Shown here: positions 47,185 to 61,239 of the stretch, piece by piece
How positions within the stretch are numbered: the stretch's first letter is position 1
Layout: every line of letters starts with the position of its first letter
NCBI GenBank assembly: GCA_037903355.1
Contig: JBAJFE010000042.1
Location: 1,128,001-1,192,000, forward strand
Direction of reading: 5' to 3'
Length of the DNA stretch: 64,000 nucleotides
Origin: Trichuris trichiura
Taxonomy: Eukaryota; Nematoda; Enoplea; Trichinellida; Trichuridae
The notes under the pieces: generated by a model
What the model saw: only the letters and a program-made list of their open reading frames with translations
What the model was told of the DNA's origin: nothing
Database searches by the model: none
Translations under genes and position numbers: made by a program

Positions 47185-47516
47185 CGGTTTTTCCTGTTTT
47201 TTCTCTGTGTGACTGTATCTGTAACTAGCCAAAACAATTGCTCTACGAACGAGCGGATGAGCGATTATTACCATAAATTCAAAAACAGTACAGTCAGCTT
47301 TTTTATTTGGAGCTTTCAGAACGCTACAGTTCCGTCAAGAAACTCCTCCATCTCACTGATGACGAAACCAGAGCGTTCCGAAAGCTCTAGATGAAAAAGC
47401 TGACTGTACTGTTTTTGAATTTTTCCCAATAATCGCTCATCCTTTCGTTGGTAGAGCAATTGTTATAGATAACTAATTACAGATACCATCACACAGAGAA
47501 AAAACGGGAAAAGCCG
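47185..47516. repeat. 332-bp imperfect palindrome with hammerhead-like cores in both arms
   Basis: The left arm begins CGGTTTTTCCTGTTTTTTCT and the right arm ends with its reverse complement. Inside are matching blocks CAGTACAGTCAGCTTTTT / AAAAAGCTGACTGTACTG, GAGCGATTATTACC / AATAATCGCTC and the dispersed CTACnAACG motif. Near the centre, 47356-47387 (+) reads CTGATGACGAAACCAGAGCG then TTCCGAAAGCTC. The opposite arm (47311-47338, -) carries a degenerate version. Half of the same element is at 62003-62190. Confidence 0.75.
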
Positions 47517-50037
47517 TAGAAGATCGAAGAAACAGCCCCGTTAACAATCATAAATCAAATCTATTTACGAACACAGCGGTAGAAGAAAGAAATTACTAAT
47601 TACTTTCATTTCACTCTAAGGCATGGCTTGGTTCACTTCTTTTGCTAAATGAAGGAATTGCACAGAACATTTAATGAGTAATTCGTTCAAACATGCATAT
47701 CTACGATTAGTAATACTTTCGCAAAAACTATAAACGAATGGAAAGTTTTTGAACGAAGAATCGTTAAATCATTGCAAATGTGGAAGTTGTCATTTTCTTA
47801 AATCGTGTAGAGAAATCATAACAAAAAACTTTAATCTTGTAACTAAATTATTAATAATAACGAAGAGCGTACGCTAAAATATTCGACATTTCATATAGCA
47901 AATCACTGTTTCAATGATTCAATCGTTTAATAAAGATGAGGACAAAATATGATGGTTGAATGCATACGACAAACCGCTCTTCTCTTCATCAGTAACATTT
48001 ATACTTAACGACCTGTTCTTAACTTCCATATTTGAAAACAGCGCCGATAATGAGAACTATGGATTACGAAACTTTCGATAGTTCATTACATATTTGCCAA
48101 ATCTTCGATTATACGGACAAATTACGATGAAAACATCAAGTTCATACAATGAAATACAATCTTTGGATGATTCCAACGTGCTGCAAAATTATAGAAAATA
48201 AAAAGCCGCTTTCAAGACTAACTCAAATTCAGCAACTTTAGCTGCACTTTAAACAACCAAAGGTTTTAGCGAAATTATGACACCGTACTGAATAACATCT
48301 TACGGATTTCATTGCGTCACGTTGGAATCAACAAGATAGTACGCTGGCATTAAACAGAGAAATGATGTATACTTTTCTGATATTAAAAGTGTCTTCTTTG
48401 ACACTAAACGACAGCGTGACGGCAATGCAACTATTTGAAGACCGTTCCATTATTACGGCTGATTATTGGGCATACTTTTAAATAATTGTAACATTACGTT
48501 AACGTTGCCTAAAAAGATGAAACAGAAAAGTTTTTCTTGTTTCGTCAATGGACAATACGTGACTGTTACATTTAATTTAATCAAAACATTTTATGCTTTT
48601 TGTCGGAATGGACTTCAACTTTGTCATTCACAAATTAACCAGGAAATAAACATTCGTGAATTACATGTAAACATTTTAAAAAGTCGCTCTTAGGTGTTTC
48701 AATAACATTCTTTTAATAAAATAAAACAACTTTGGAATAACTGTCGCTGATACAACAGTTTTCTTCGCCGTAAACAACAGCTGTACAAAAAGTCTTATCT
48801 TTGCATATTACTAAAGCGAAGAGAATAGATTATTGTTACGAGTTAAAATTACTCAGCCCAGACAATCACCTATTAATTTGATGCCAATACAATCTAAATG
48901 GTCAGAAATGACTGCAATTTTCAGTCAGAGCAAATTGCTTAACGGTGCATTTCTAAAACCCACAAAACTATTCAAAACAAGTACGTATAAACCTGCTGCG
49001 TCCTTCCTTAATCCTTACCGCCATTCTTAATTTCATATTTCTCCATTCGTAATGAAATTGCAAACGTCGTACGAACTGAACACCGGTTAATGCTATACCG
49101 AAAAAACATACAAAAAGTACAAACAAATTATCTTTTCAACATTTCACAATGGAATTGGCGTCCACTTATCTTTTCAATTATCACAATGATAATTTTTCCT
49201 ATGAGACCGAAACTTTAGAGTAAAGTGAGCCATTCTTATTATCTATCAAATTTATTGAAATATACGCTGAGCGGATATTGTTTTAAAATTTTCAAACTGC
49301 TCTTAAAATAGACGTTAAAATGTTTCAGAGTGAAAAGAGCAATGGATGAAAAACGACGGAAAGACGACAACAGCTGACAATGATGCGCTAACTGGTCAGT
49401 ACCGATTCAACTAGAATTTCTTCTTGTAAAAAAGCGGAAATTCGCTTTACAGACGACACAGTAAAACGATCATATGAATAATCACCAAAATGAACAATCC
49501 GTTAATGTTTATATGAACGAAGGATACAAAATTGATCAGTTCAATGCCATTTCAAGTAGTCTAAATTGCTTGCGTAAGAAGAAGTTAACAGTACATATAT
49601 ATGGCAAATATATTACCACTTAATTATAAATTTTTATCTGATGATATTGACGCGATGAGGAACTCTTTGTTTAAAATATAAATAATAGAACCTTCGGCAA
49701 TGATGGAACTTATATTGTTTCTTTTATGGTCAACGGATAAATGACACAAATATTGTTCTTTTCATTAATTCACAAATCTGACCACGTTTTCCTCAATATG
49801 TTTACATAAATTGCAATATAAACACCGGCGAATAGGGTCAGCTAATTTGCATTACCTTCCTCATCGTAAACAAAACAGCAATAGTACTTAACCAAAGTAA
49901 ACGAACTATAGCAGAAGGTCAGCTGAACTACTTCCTAAAATAAAGCAGCTAACTGAAGATTCAACGTCAATTTGTGTTTCTAAGCCGCTTACAGTAAAGT
50001 CTAAAGGGTCACACATTAATTTGCATAAGGCTGATTT
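47517..50037. other. No gene seen
   Basis: AT-rich, with only short open frames lacking family features and no repeat family recognised. Confidence 0.5.
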
Positions 50038-50287
50038 TTAGGGTATATAATACCCACACGCTGCTCGGCAGTTCAGTGTGTCTTTGTCCGTCTGTGCTAT
50101 ATGCCTTCTGCGCGTGTGTTGTGAGCTTGCAGTGTGCACTGGGTGGCGTAATGTGCTGCAGAGCACGTGCTGCGCGGTGCGGTGTGGGGTGTGTTGTGAC
50201 GCGGCGCGGCGTGGCGCAGGGTAGGGTGGGGTGCGCGGCGGTGTGTGTGGTGTGTGGTGTGTGGTGAGTGGTGTGTGGTGAGTGGTG

Positions 50288-50603
<316 letters not shown>

Positions 50604-50719
50604 TGCGGTGCATGCGTGGGCTCAGCTCCTCAACTGATGCTGCCAAATATGTCCTCTAATGATGCTTTGTAGGTTATTATTGATACTAATAGAAAGCTTA
50701 CTAATTCTACTAAAATATT

Positions 50720-51310
50720 CACTGTTCATGCATTGTTTTTATCCCAGCATAAATGGGACCAAAACTGATCCTCGAAGGACACCGTATATAGCTAATCAGG
50801 ACCCTTGGGCTAATGGGTATTATAGGCCTATGGGCTAATGGGCTCAAAAGCTTGTTGATAGAAATATATGGATTATTCGTCAAAACACTTCTGCAGTTGC
50901 GCTTAGAAAACAGATCAATATGATAATAATTATCTTTCAACAGCAATAGCACAGAATAATTGTTTGCTTTTTTCGGTGGCGTCCCGATGCTAAGCAAACA
51001 AACCGTTACCTCTAAAGATTCGCAAAAAACGCGGAAAGTGCTTAAAAATGAATAAAAAATAACGAATTTCAGGTAACAACTTAGGCTGCACACTAAATCA
51101 ATTCACCATTGATTTTGAACAAATGAAATTAACCAAGCACGAATTAGCGAACTAATAAACTTTCATGCACAAATTGTGCTGACACAACTTCTTCAATTCA
51201 TACTGATTTTAAACAAACTGCAACTGAAAAACTCTGCGTGGGCGTTCAAAAATAATATTGCCGAATATGAAATGTACGCCAAAGATAAATAGTCATAAAG
51301 TGATAATTTT
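50720..51310. other. No gene seen
   Basis: The 124-codon - strand frame at 50719-51093 is hydrophobic and AT-driven, without recognisable features. Confidence 0.4.
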
Positions 51311-51420
51311 GTAAATGTAACTTCTTGGTACGGGACCGTATAGTTTCATGTCAAGTTTCTTTTACGGAGAGCTTGTCCCGCTGAAGACGGGTCTCGTTTG
51401 ACCCGAAAGCTCCGGAATAA
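51311..51420 (+). mobile_element. Penelope-like terminal fragment with hammerhead-like core
   Basis: CTGAAGACGGGTCTCGTTTG then ACCCGAAAGCTCC at 51381-51413. The CTGANGA core is followed by a five-bp stem GGGTC/GACCC and GAAAGCTC. GAGCTT upstream (51369-51374) could pair with AAGCTC as stem III, but only six bases remain for stem I, so a full active ribozyme is not shown. The first ~70 bp (TTCTTGGTACGGGAC) recur at 59427. Confidence 0.55.
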
Positions 51421-52615
51421 TAAAAATGGTTTTATAAAAATATCAAAGAATAACTTCAATAACCAAAGAATGGTTTTACTATTGCTAAGTTTAAGCGCAT
51501 TGTTTTGTACATCCCATCTTTTTGTAGCTTGCTGAATCTATACTTCGCAACGTGGGGTATTTTTCCTGAAGTCTTAAAGTTCCTTTTCTTAGTTTATCTA
51601 TAACAAGTCTGCTGATACGGATGAATAGCTTCACTTCGCTTCAACGCTACGAATCATTACTATTCGATGTTAACACTAATTATTAAAAAAAAGTGGCAGA
51701 GAAAACAATCAGCATTTGTTGTGGTGCGTATCTCAGATTTAAAGTGCATTACGGCGGAGCAATTGTTTAAAAGAATAACCATGCGACTAGGCTGGTAATA
51801 AGAGAAGGTAAGGGCATGGTACCAGATTCTGCGCCTACGCCTTCAGGCTTTTTAGTCGTTAATCTTTAGGATGACCGCCTTGGAAAAAAGGCTTTCAAGA
51901 TTTTCTTCAGAAGGTGTAGATAAGATGCATTATCCGGAAGGGCAGAATGACCAGTCGACAGACCGATAAGCCTAGGCTGTGTTGGAAGTCAAAGGAAAAT
52001 ACTCCGATTCCTACAGTGGAACAACTGGTAACACGCTACTTGAGAGATATAAAGAGAATCTGTCAAAAGAGAGAGGAGGGATGACAATCTCAGCTGTACA
52101 AAACCATCAAGGAAGACCACAACTGCTTATTCTGAATGGATTAACAGAGCAAGCGCTGTAGTCGTCATCGGTCATCGAAGATGTACAATAACGATCAGAA
52201 ACCCTTCATGGTCAAGTATTATGTTGAGAATTACGTTTTGCACTGGCGAAGCTGAATTAAGTTTTCTTCGCTACACGGTAGCACAGTTTACCGCTAAAGC
52301 TTACGAAATACGGCATGGATGAGTGAACTCCATGGGTTATTATCATCGTATTACGTGGATTAAACCGTAATAAAGGAACTCAAGTAAAGAAATAGAGACC
52401 ATTGCACTTGTGAATATGCTTACGTGAGATGTGTATCGCTACTACGTAATGTAGATTGGAGCTAAAGAAAAACCATCCACGTTGCAAACTATGAATTCAA
52501 CAGCTTTTGAAGATGAAAATTATCTTCAACACTTTAAGCTTCCGTAACAGTTTATCGAGCAACAGCTATTCTGACGTCCGTAGTCGTCATGTTTTAACGT
52601 TCACTTTCGTTTCCG

Positions 52616-52650
52616 CTGAAGATGGGAAAAGAGGAGTGCCGTAAAACTCA
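52616..52650 (+). repeat. Degenerate hammerhead-like core
   Basis: CGCTGAAGATGGGAAAAGAG then GAGTGCCGTAAAACTC. The same neighbourhood (CGTTCACTTT..CCGCTGAAGA) recurs near 57980-58010. Confidence 0.35.
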
Positions 52651-52839
52651 GACAATAAAACTTCATTTTTAACGTGCTTAGAGAGAAGAGAGACAACTTT
52701 ACCTGTGGTAGTGTTATTACCATTACTAGTAATCTTCGTTCTTGTCGGTGTATTTATCTTTTCATTTTATGGGATTATTAAAGATTTCAATTGTGAATCT
52801 ATTTGCGTTCAGACATATTGAGTCTACATAAATTAAAAC

Positions 52840-54100
52840 GCGCCCTACTGGTGAATGGATGAGCCGGGACGTAATATTTAGTTACGATGTTAAAGATTTT
52901 TCTGCTAACATCCCACTAAGTTACGTACTTAAAATCCTGCTCGACCTGTTAAGCTTTGTAAGAGCAATCTTTTGTCAGATGAAAGTAACACCTTTCCACT
53001 GAAGAAAATTGGTAGCCTTTTGCGTGCGACAGGGCAACTATTTTAAATCTGAAGACCGTTTCTTCCTTCAAAAAGACGAGAGGATGTCCACCCGTGCCAC
53101 CTCTTCTTGCCAATTCTCGTTGAAGTGCTCATGGGACACTTGGAGCAAACAGCATTTGCTCTCGCGGACAGTGGCATAAATCCTTCCTTTTTCAAGATAC
53201 ATGTAGATGACGTTTTTGCCTGAGTTAGCACCGGGATAGAGAATTCCTTCCTAAGCCATTTAAATAGTATTTCAGCTGGAAAAATTAAGTTAATAATGGA
53301 GGAACAGTTCAACGGCAGGCTAGCAGTCCTAGACATCTTGATGATTAAGGAAGGATGTAACCTTAAAAGTGCTATATTCGGAAAACCCATCCATTCTGAC
53401 AGGTATGTGCATTTTTCTCCTAACATCCCATTTCTATAAAAAGAGGTATTGCCACCGGTATGGTCCATCGGTTCTCTGTAACTGGGACCCGTCCCTTCAA
53501 CTTTCTAACTTGAATCTCATCTCATCCACACTAACTGACGACGGTGACCCAAATCTATCATACTTTGCAAGTTTAGCGATTTACCGCTACCCATTCCTGG
53601 AAGTACAACACAGCCTCATTCCGTCTTGTTTATTCCCTATCATAACGAAGTGAACAGGTCAAACGCATAGGACAATTGCTAACTCCGTAATACGCTTTAA
53701 AGGTTCCTGTCACCCTCTTTCGACTTTAACAAGTGACAAGATCACGTTTCTTTTTACGGGACAGCGGGGACAGCTTAGCAGAACAAATGTGCTTGCAACG
53801 TCTCTTAGACATGCCAAACGGGCTACGCTTTGTTTAAAAGGTTCCAAATCATATGAAAATGCTCGACCAGTACTTGCATATCGAAAACAGGCTAAAGGGG
53901 TCAGAAAAATTACATTCAGGACAACTGCAAAACCTATTCCCTGAGAAAATCATGGAAATTACGACGGACGCCTCCATGGCTGTTCCGTTCAGTGTTCATT
54001 CGACCTATTGCCGATGATCATAACGCGGGAAAACAACTTACATATACGGGACATAAAATAGGGTTTCTTCATTCCCATTAACGCAAATGCCAATCGCGGC
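52840..54100 (+). mobile_element. Decayed Penelope-like retroelement (reverse transcriptase remnant)
   Basis: Reverse-transcriptase pieces in order but in shifting frames: FSYDVKDFSANIPLSYVL (from about 52877), LPILVEVLMGHLEQ (from about 53107), the catalytic box as HVDDVF at about 53199-53216, IMEEQFNGRLAVLDIL (about 53293), KPIHSDRYVHFS (about 53383), and GIATGMVHR (about 53446). This order and the GIATGMVHR box are typical of Penelope-like elements. Stops and frameshifts make it non-functional. Downstream to about 54100 there are diffuse matches to the linker region. A GIY-YIG endonuclease was not clearly seen. The - strand frame at 53043-53468 is antisense shadow. Confidence 0.75.
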
Positions 54101-54245
54101 CAGGGGTACAGAGGTTAAATGATATATGGAGCAAACTCGTCAGTAAATACCGCTGCTACACTACACTGAGATAGTCAGACCTATTGTTCCCTTGAGAGGC
54201 CTATATAAATGTTTAACTGAGTGAATCCCTTCTCCATTTGTTACG

Positions 54246-54345
54246 CTGACGACGGCAGTAGAGCGTCACAGAAGTTAACTGCGTGTATTCTCTGTGTATT
54301 TCCTAACAACTTGCTCATCCATTCGTTGGTAGGGCGTGTATTGGT
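54246..54345. repeat. Hammerhead-like core and reverse copy of the dispersed motif
   Basis: CTGACGACGGCAGTAGAGCG then TCACAGAAG (54246-54274), followed by TTGCTCATCCATTCGTTGGT (from about 54311), the reverse of the CTACCAACG-ATGGATGAGC motif. Probably the 3' terminal part of the Penelope-like copy on its left. Confidence 0.45.
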
Positions 54346-56006
54346 ATTTTTATAGGTACAATCACAAAGAACGGAAAGAAGCTATGGGAAGATCAAGAAT
54401 GAGGACTCATAAACCCGTTATTAATCATTCTGCCCGTAAGATCAGGAGTCGTGTCGTATCCGAAAGAATCTACCGTGCAGAAGAAGCTTACCGATCTGCC
54501 GTTGTGCTTGTTTTACGTTCAGACAAATGAAGCGACGAGTGACCACGAAAGCAACGAATATTTTAGCTTTATTTCATGCATAGCAGGAATTTTTGATTGT
54601 ATCGCTGCACAACAAAACGCTTCCGATAACTTAAGATTGCCAATCTGAATAATGTTTCCTTGAGGAAAAATTGGACAGGATTTCTCATGGCTACATTAAA
54701 CTTCCCGAAATGTGGCTAAAGAAACAGTCTACTTAATTTTGTAGTTACAATGCTACATGTTGTTTGTTCAAAAAGCAGGTCATTAATAAAATTTCACGAA
54801 AATCACTTTGTTGATTTCTTATAAAAATCTGTATCTACGGAAGTATTGTGATTCATGTTAATCCCGTCTTGATGGCCAAAGGATAAAGCTGTGAAGGTAT
54901 CACGGTCAGGACGTTGTGGTTTTGCATTTGTGAGCAGAAAAGTTATCCACTCTAAGAAGTAGCAGCGCTATCGTGGGTGTTTTACAAAAAATTGTACTTT
55001 CCTTAAAGTTATAGGTTCACTAAGCTTTTCTGAGGTTACATCACAACAAATAGTAAAAACGTTTAACCGTTCCGAAAGATTTGCTTATCTAATCAACAAG
55101 AACGACACCGAAGATGAATCTTCTGAAATTGTTCCCTACTCAAGTCTAATTATAGATGGGATTAATGGAGTCAACCTATCCTAGAATGAACTGGATGTCA
55201 GCAGAAAGGATAAACTATTGCAACACTTACAGTTGAAAGGTTGCTAATGAGCTCTCGTACAGTTGGAGACGGAATCGCTGGAAAGTTTCTCTCCTGCTTT
55301 AATTTTAATGATTTGCACTCAGCTCTTCGTTTTGAGACTACTTGAAAAAGTGAAGCCAACTTGTGATGATCACGTTGTGGAAATCGCGGAAGAGCAAATG
55401 AAGAAAAAAATTGTAATTTAAACTTGCAGAAGCATCTCTTCATTCATCTATAGTAACTGTGTTAACGAAAGAAGATTGCTTTCTTGCAGGTTCGTCCTCT
55501 GTCGGACTGGAGTTCTGGTTCTCAATTGCTACTCAGATTCTGAGTAAAAACTAGTTGAGAGGAACGGAGACGTGTACCTTTTCTAATGGTTAAAAATATG
55601 CTTCCTACTTAGAATGTTAGCGACAGTGAAGCAGACACATTATGAAAGTACGTATGACAAAGGTCGGGAAAAATTGTTTATGAGTGTTGTTTAAAGAAAC
55701 GAAAGAAATCGTTATGTAATTCCGCCGATAGGCGAATGGTGTAACTCTAATTTCTAATGGCTAATAGAACTGGGTCAACTTTGGTGTTATGCAAAGGAAG
55801 GGAGTGAGTAGTTCGTTGTCTCTCATCGCGTGCAGCTTCGCAAGAAATTATTTATCGCAACGTACAACTACATGACGAAGTCCGTTAGCAAACTATTTAA
55901 AACTACAGCGGAGTTAATCCTAAGCTGGACTGCAATGCTAAACGCATAAGAGAACAGTTCGAAACCAGGCTTTGATCGTTTAAAAGTTTTGCGTCGAAAA
56001 TAAATT
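54346..56006. other. No gene seen
   Basis: AT-rich, no supported coding exon or repeat. Confidence 0.45.
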
Positions 56007-56014
56007 ATCTAGAT

Positions 56015-56229
56015 CATAGTTTCTCACCCTTTTTTGCCCCAGGGCTCCCCTAGGCTTTGTCAGGGCCCCCTAGGCCTTGTCAGGGCCCCCCTAATCCTTG
56101 TAAGGGCCCACCGTTTATTGGGACAATGTGCTGCCGCATTATCCTCCAGGGCCACCCTGGCTTCCAGGGCTCACCTAAAATCTCCCAGAGCCCCCAGGGA
56201 GGCCCCAGGGCCCACGTTGAGAAACACTG
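56015..56229. mobile_element. hAT-type MITE, 215 bp
   Basis: Starts CATAGTTTCTCACCC, ends GTTGAGAAACACTG, and is flanked by a perfect 8-bp target duplication ATCTAGAT (56007-56014 and 56230-56237). The GC-rich interior has three tandem copies of a TTGTCAGGGCCCCCTA-type unit, which explains the extra length relative to the 134-bp relative at 27843. Confidence 0.92.
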
Positions 56230-56237
56230 ATCTAGAT

Positions 56238-59200
56238 CGTCTAAGAAGATGGCGTGAAGCTGAACTGATACCATACGAAAACGTATGTGAACTACTATGT
56301 ATGCATAAACTACTTCTACAGATATAACAAAACTAAGATATTTTCATATGCTGTCTGTCATGCCATTTACATGAAAGAGAAGAGCAAATTCAACCTGAAT
56401 GAGTTAACCAAAATCAATGAAACGATTAAATATATTTCTCCTTTCAACATAAAAACGAAGATGCTGAGAAGACAACAGTTGAGCGCTTATGTGGCCTCTT
56501 AAGAGCGCGAAGTGAATCACCGAAAAAGGACACATCCATTTGTGTGTTTTTTACTTCACAAATAAACGCTTAGACAGAAGACAGCTCTTTGGAAACAGTG
56601 ACTAATGCGGGTAGATGTATATCGACGCGCTATCTCCTTATAAGCACTTCTGTGAAACAGAATTCTATTGCAATTCTAATTTGGATGTAGAAGTTTCAAA
56701 TTTTAATAAGAAGGCGTAGAGAAGAACACTGTGCAAGTAAAAGGCTGTTTGCAGTAAGAGATGCTCAATAAGATGTCAACCTAAAGTGGATGTCACTCTG
56801 TCTAGTAATTGCTGTATCTGTGTATGTTTGCTACTGAAACATACTTTGAAAATTAGATAGCCTGTAGGCCTATTACTACGGTGGAATATATGAACTAATC
56901 ATCGAAAGATTGGTCACGCTTGTTTCGTACGCTCAAACATAATCACTTGCGTGAAGTAAACATTCTCTGATTTTTACACAGAAGAGAGTAAACATCGTTT
57001 GACTGATATACCTAAAGTACATGGAAGCATCAGCGCTGCACAGAATACCTAAACTTTAACCAACAATGAACGCACGACAGATCAGGAAGAAGCAGATCAA
57101 CAACACCTCAGCTACGGGTCACACAGCAAGCATGTTGGTGCGGTAAAAGACGCGCTTGCGTTTTGACAGATGTGTTTAAAGTCCTAGTTTCGCAAACGTC
57201 CATATCGTCTCAGAAGAAAGGAAAAATCTTCGTTGCAGGAGACAATGAAATCCTCGTCGAGGGAAAACTGAGTAGCTAGTATATGCTTAACCAATTACAT
57301 CTGATGTTGTTCACTTTAATGGAAACTGTTTGTAAGCAATGGAAGATGTGTATTCATTGAACATGTCCTTTCCTAGATGTTCTGAACACACATGGGACTC
57401 TGAGTGCATGAAATATGGCTTCCAGTCATCGTCGCTTCATTTATTGCCACGCTTATTTACACGGTATCAACGACGGATCAGAAAACATCTTCGTTATAGC
57501 ACTTTTCGCAATCACTCAGAGAGTTTCCAGAATCTTTATGCCAATTGTCATGACGTTCATATTTGGTAGCTATACATTTAATATTTGGCTATACTGCTGC
57601 TGTCGTCAAATCTCATAAAATAGAGGAACTGATCTGCGGAATATTTGAACATAACAACTTCCACTTTGGAGTCTTAATTAAAGGTCGCTGCTTAAGAGTC
57701 AATACATAATGGTTCATGACGTCTACGGCTTTTTGACTTACACATGCCCTATTAATCGGTTGCTCCATTATATTTTTCGTTCAGTCCTGTTTTAAAATGC
57801 ATCTTCTTCCAATATCCGTGTTTTATTAACGTCATTATCATGTCGACTTCTAGTTGTTATTTGTACTATAGTGTTTATCTCTATTAAATCATGTCGACTA
57901 TTTCTTTTGTAGTTCTATTAGATCTACGCATAAGTGCTACAGGTCACATTTCTGTGGCGGTAAACGTGAGAGCTTCGCGTTCACTTTAGCCACCGCTGAA
58001 GAAAAGAAGGAACGTATTCTTCATGCACGTGTGAAACTTCAGAACATTGTTTCTCCAATTGTCGTTTTGTATTCACTTTGACAGGAAAACCAGTAACGCA
58101 CATCTCCGCCACTGTAATGCTTCGTACTTCATCCAAATAACGTCGCAGTAGATAATTCATAAATTTTTCTAAGCACGCGCACACGTAGCTCTTGCGCAAG
58201 ATCACTGATCAGCACCGAAACCATACACTCAATAACGATTTCGACTTTTCTAATTTTTTGACGGCACGTCCAAGAAGATAGACTCTTGTATCAACTTGTG
58301 CTCGCCGAGAATTGAATTTTGCGGGCAGCCCAGTCATAGAATTCTCCTTGTGATCAGAGCCGCCGTTAAGGCGAAGTTCATGCAGATGGATAAGAGGGAG
58401 AAGCGCTGGAAATGAGTGCGAGAACAATTGTGCAAATTTGCTATCAAACAGCGTTTGGACGTTTGTCTCCGCCCATTAACGAAACGAAGGAGAACGATTA
58501 CTCTTTTGCAAAGAAAACTGAACAGTGTCAGTCCGGTCAAGTGAATACATGAAAACGAAAAAATACGAAGTACAATCACGACAAAAAAATCGTATTCGTC
58601 AAAACTTTACAAATGTTTCGCGTATCTGCATGAAAAAGGACTTGCTGCATATGCTTCGAACATTACGTGTATGGCATTTCCGGCATCAATGAAAAGCGAC
58701 GGTGGCGTCAACATGCTTCACGATGATTGTGAGAACGATGAATACTCCACGAAAGAACCAGTAGCATTGCAACTTCACTTTCTGCGCATTTAACGTAAAA
58801 ACACTGTACAGTTTATGCATAGATCTAATATACTACTGTTTCTCATTTTTATGACACGACTCTGTACTAGTAAAATGGGACAACATATTAGTGTAGACCG
58901 TTAGCGAACATCCAGCATTACAGGGCTCCCACTTCTGTCAATAAACTTCTGCTGTTGCTCCTGCGGGTGCAGAGCATTATTTTAGACTGAGTTGTCAGAA
59001 CTTGATAAATATGTTTCTTTATTTTCGTTATTGCTTTTCAGCAGTTCTGTGGCCAATATATAGTGTTAACTTTCTATAAAAGGTAATGTAAAAGCTGGTT
59101 GCAAAAGAGAGAAAGAGGGCTTTGAGAGAGCTATATTTTTTTATTTACTAACCGCCAGAACGGATGATTGCAAGACTATAAGAAAATCAATGAATAAAAA

Positions 59201-59426
59201 ACCTTTTGTAGATTTGAAGAGGCTCATCTGTGAGAGGTATTGTGAATACTGATACTAAACAAAGTGATTTGCTTTTGTGAGGCCTTGGTGGGATAAAGTT
59301 TTGCAGCAAAGTTGTCCTCTATTGATGGTACATAATTAAAGTTTAACAAGTGTGAAAAGAATTGAGGCACAGTTTTGAGAAAGAATGTTACGTAAAATTC
59401 TGCGAATTTTCATTCCGTGAAATATT
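56238..59426. other. No confident gene
   Basis: Several 60-100 codon frames on both strands, none with family features. A degenerate CGCTGAAGA hammerhead-like relic lies near 57994, with the same left flank as at 52600. Confidence 0.4.
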
Positions 59427-59535
59427 TTTGTAAATGTAGTTTCTTGGTACGGGACAGTGGATTCTCATGTTGTACTCTTTCTATACGGAATGTGGGTCCC
59501 GTTTAAAAACATTTTATTTACTCCGGAGTAATCTG
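59427..59535 (+). mobile_element. Second copy of the Penelope-like terminal fragment
   Basis: GTTTCTTGGTACGGGACAG with about 70 bp matching 51311-51380. It then diverges before the hammerhead-like part, which is lost. Confidence 0.45.
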
Positions 59536-61239
59536 CTCCTGAGCATAGAAGTGATGTTTATGTTACCATCTCACATTTTTTCCAATTATGAATCTACGAT
59601 TTCTGGTAACATCTTGAAGGAGAGCTACACCAGCTCAATGAAGTATTGCAGTGAAGTGATTGTTATCAATTCCACCATATTTTGATAACATGTCATTGTC
59701 ACGACACCCGAGCAAAAAGGTCATCTGTCTTTGTAACACATTAGCGCTTTTTAGACGCACTGAACATGTATTCTTTCTTTACGGGAAACAGATTCTATTG
59801 CCACCCTTAACTAAACAAATTAAGCTTGTGGATGATTCCTGCCCTCATCATTAGCTGAACATATAGGTTACATTGAGTTGACAATAAATGAGAAAGACTC
59901 ATCTAAACCTTTTTGTTCCTACGTAACATCTACGGCGTATTCCCCACTACGGAGGGAAAATGTTTCAAAGAGGTTTGAAGAAACAAGGTATCCATTGATA
60001 AAAAGGAAAGTAGCAGTGTGTTCTGGAAAATCTCTGAATGAGAGAAAAGTAGTTTAGCGTTGGGCAACGAACTGGTATCACATTGTCGGCAACAATAGAA
60101 GAAATCTTGCAAACACTAAACTATACTCACATGAGAAAGGTTTCGCACTGCTTGTATTGTTTACGACTGATAGAAAACTATGTCGGCAGCCTTAGACAGT
60201 CGTTATTTCATGCTCTGATGGTGATTAACGACATGGAGTTCTCCGGATCCTACTGGATTTAGTTATGAAAAGATCTGTGCTTCAACAATACATAAAGCTA
60301 TGGGATGCAGCATGCAGCCACGAACCGTGGATTTTTCAGTGATGAAATAAAGGACTACGATTCGCTATAGTTTCTGTCCAAAAACACTTAAATGGAAAGA
60401 TTCTTTTCCTTAGCATAGGTACGTGTAAATGAGCGATATTACTTATGCCAAAACACGCTGGCGAGAAGCAACGAACTAAAGAAAATTTCTGTCCTACGTA
60501 GCAAAAGATGGCCATCTTAGGGAAGAAAGTGCTTTACAAGATCACATTACAAACTATAAAATATATGCCTGCACTGCGTATTTTAATTGTAGACACAAAG
60601 AAATTGCACAGCTAATGGACGTCTTTTTTGGCTACAGAATTGCTGTGTAGCATTAACGAAGATAAAAACACTTCGAAAGTAATCACTACTATACCGTCAC
60701 ACTTAATAATATATTGCTTGTTATGCTGTAGACGGTGTTGTCGTCCGACGCTTATTACTTTGTCATGCTATATGATATTTTTGTATTTTGCTAAAATTTA
60801 TTATTCGTAATATCTTCCCTACGTCTCATTACTATTTTTGCGGCACTTGTCTTTGCAAAACGTCTTTCGTTCTTTATTTGTTCTGTTCATTAGTGTTCTA
60901 CCGAATAATAGTTTGCAACTCAGCTCGACGTGTTTGAAACTAAACTCATAGTTCGTTGTGATTAATGATATTACAGAAATTAGATGATGTTTTCTTTGCG
61001 CCATTGAACAGTGGAAAATCAGACAGCTTTACGGGCTACTGAACGTTTTATAGCTCTGCTATGCTGCTGTATGCTTCACCTTATTCTTCATCTTTGGTAC
61101 TAATCAATATTTACATGTCTTTCTAATTTTGCATCAGTTTTGATCTGAATGACTGTTTTACATTCGCTGGATTTTTCCATTACGCTTACAATTTTCGCGT
61201 AATTTTTGCTGTAGGCGTGCAGTTTATTCAATGTTGACC
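59536..61239. other. No gene seen
   Basis: AT-rich; no supported exons or repeat families. Confidence 0.45.

Noticed and set aside
51369..51413. A complete, active hammerhead ribozyme at the 51.38 kb core
   Set aside because: CTGAAGA, stem II, GAAA and a possible stem III are visible, but only six bases lie between stem III and the core, too few for stem I. Only a relic or variant can be claimed.
53043..53468. 141-codon - strand ORF
   Set aside because: It is the antisense of the decayed Penelope-like reverse transcriptase, whose motifs read on the + strand.
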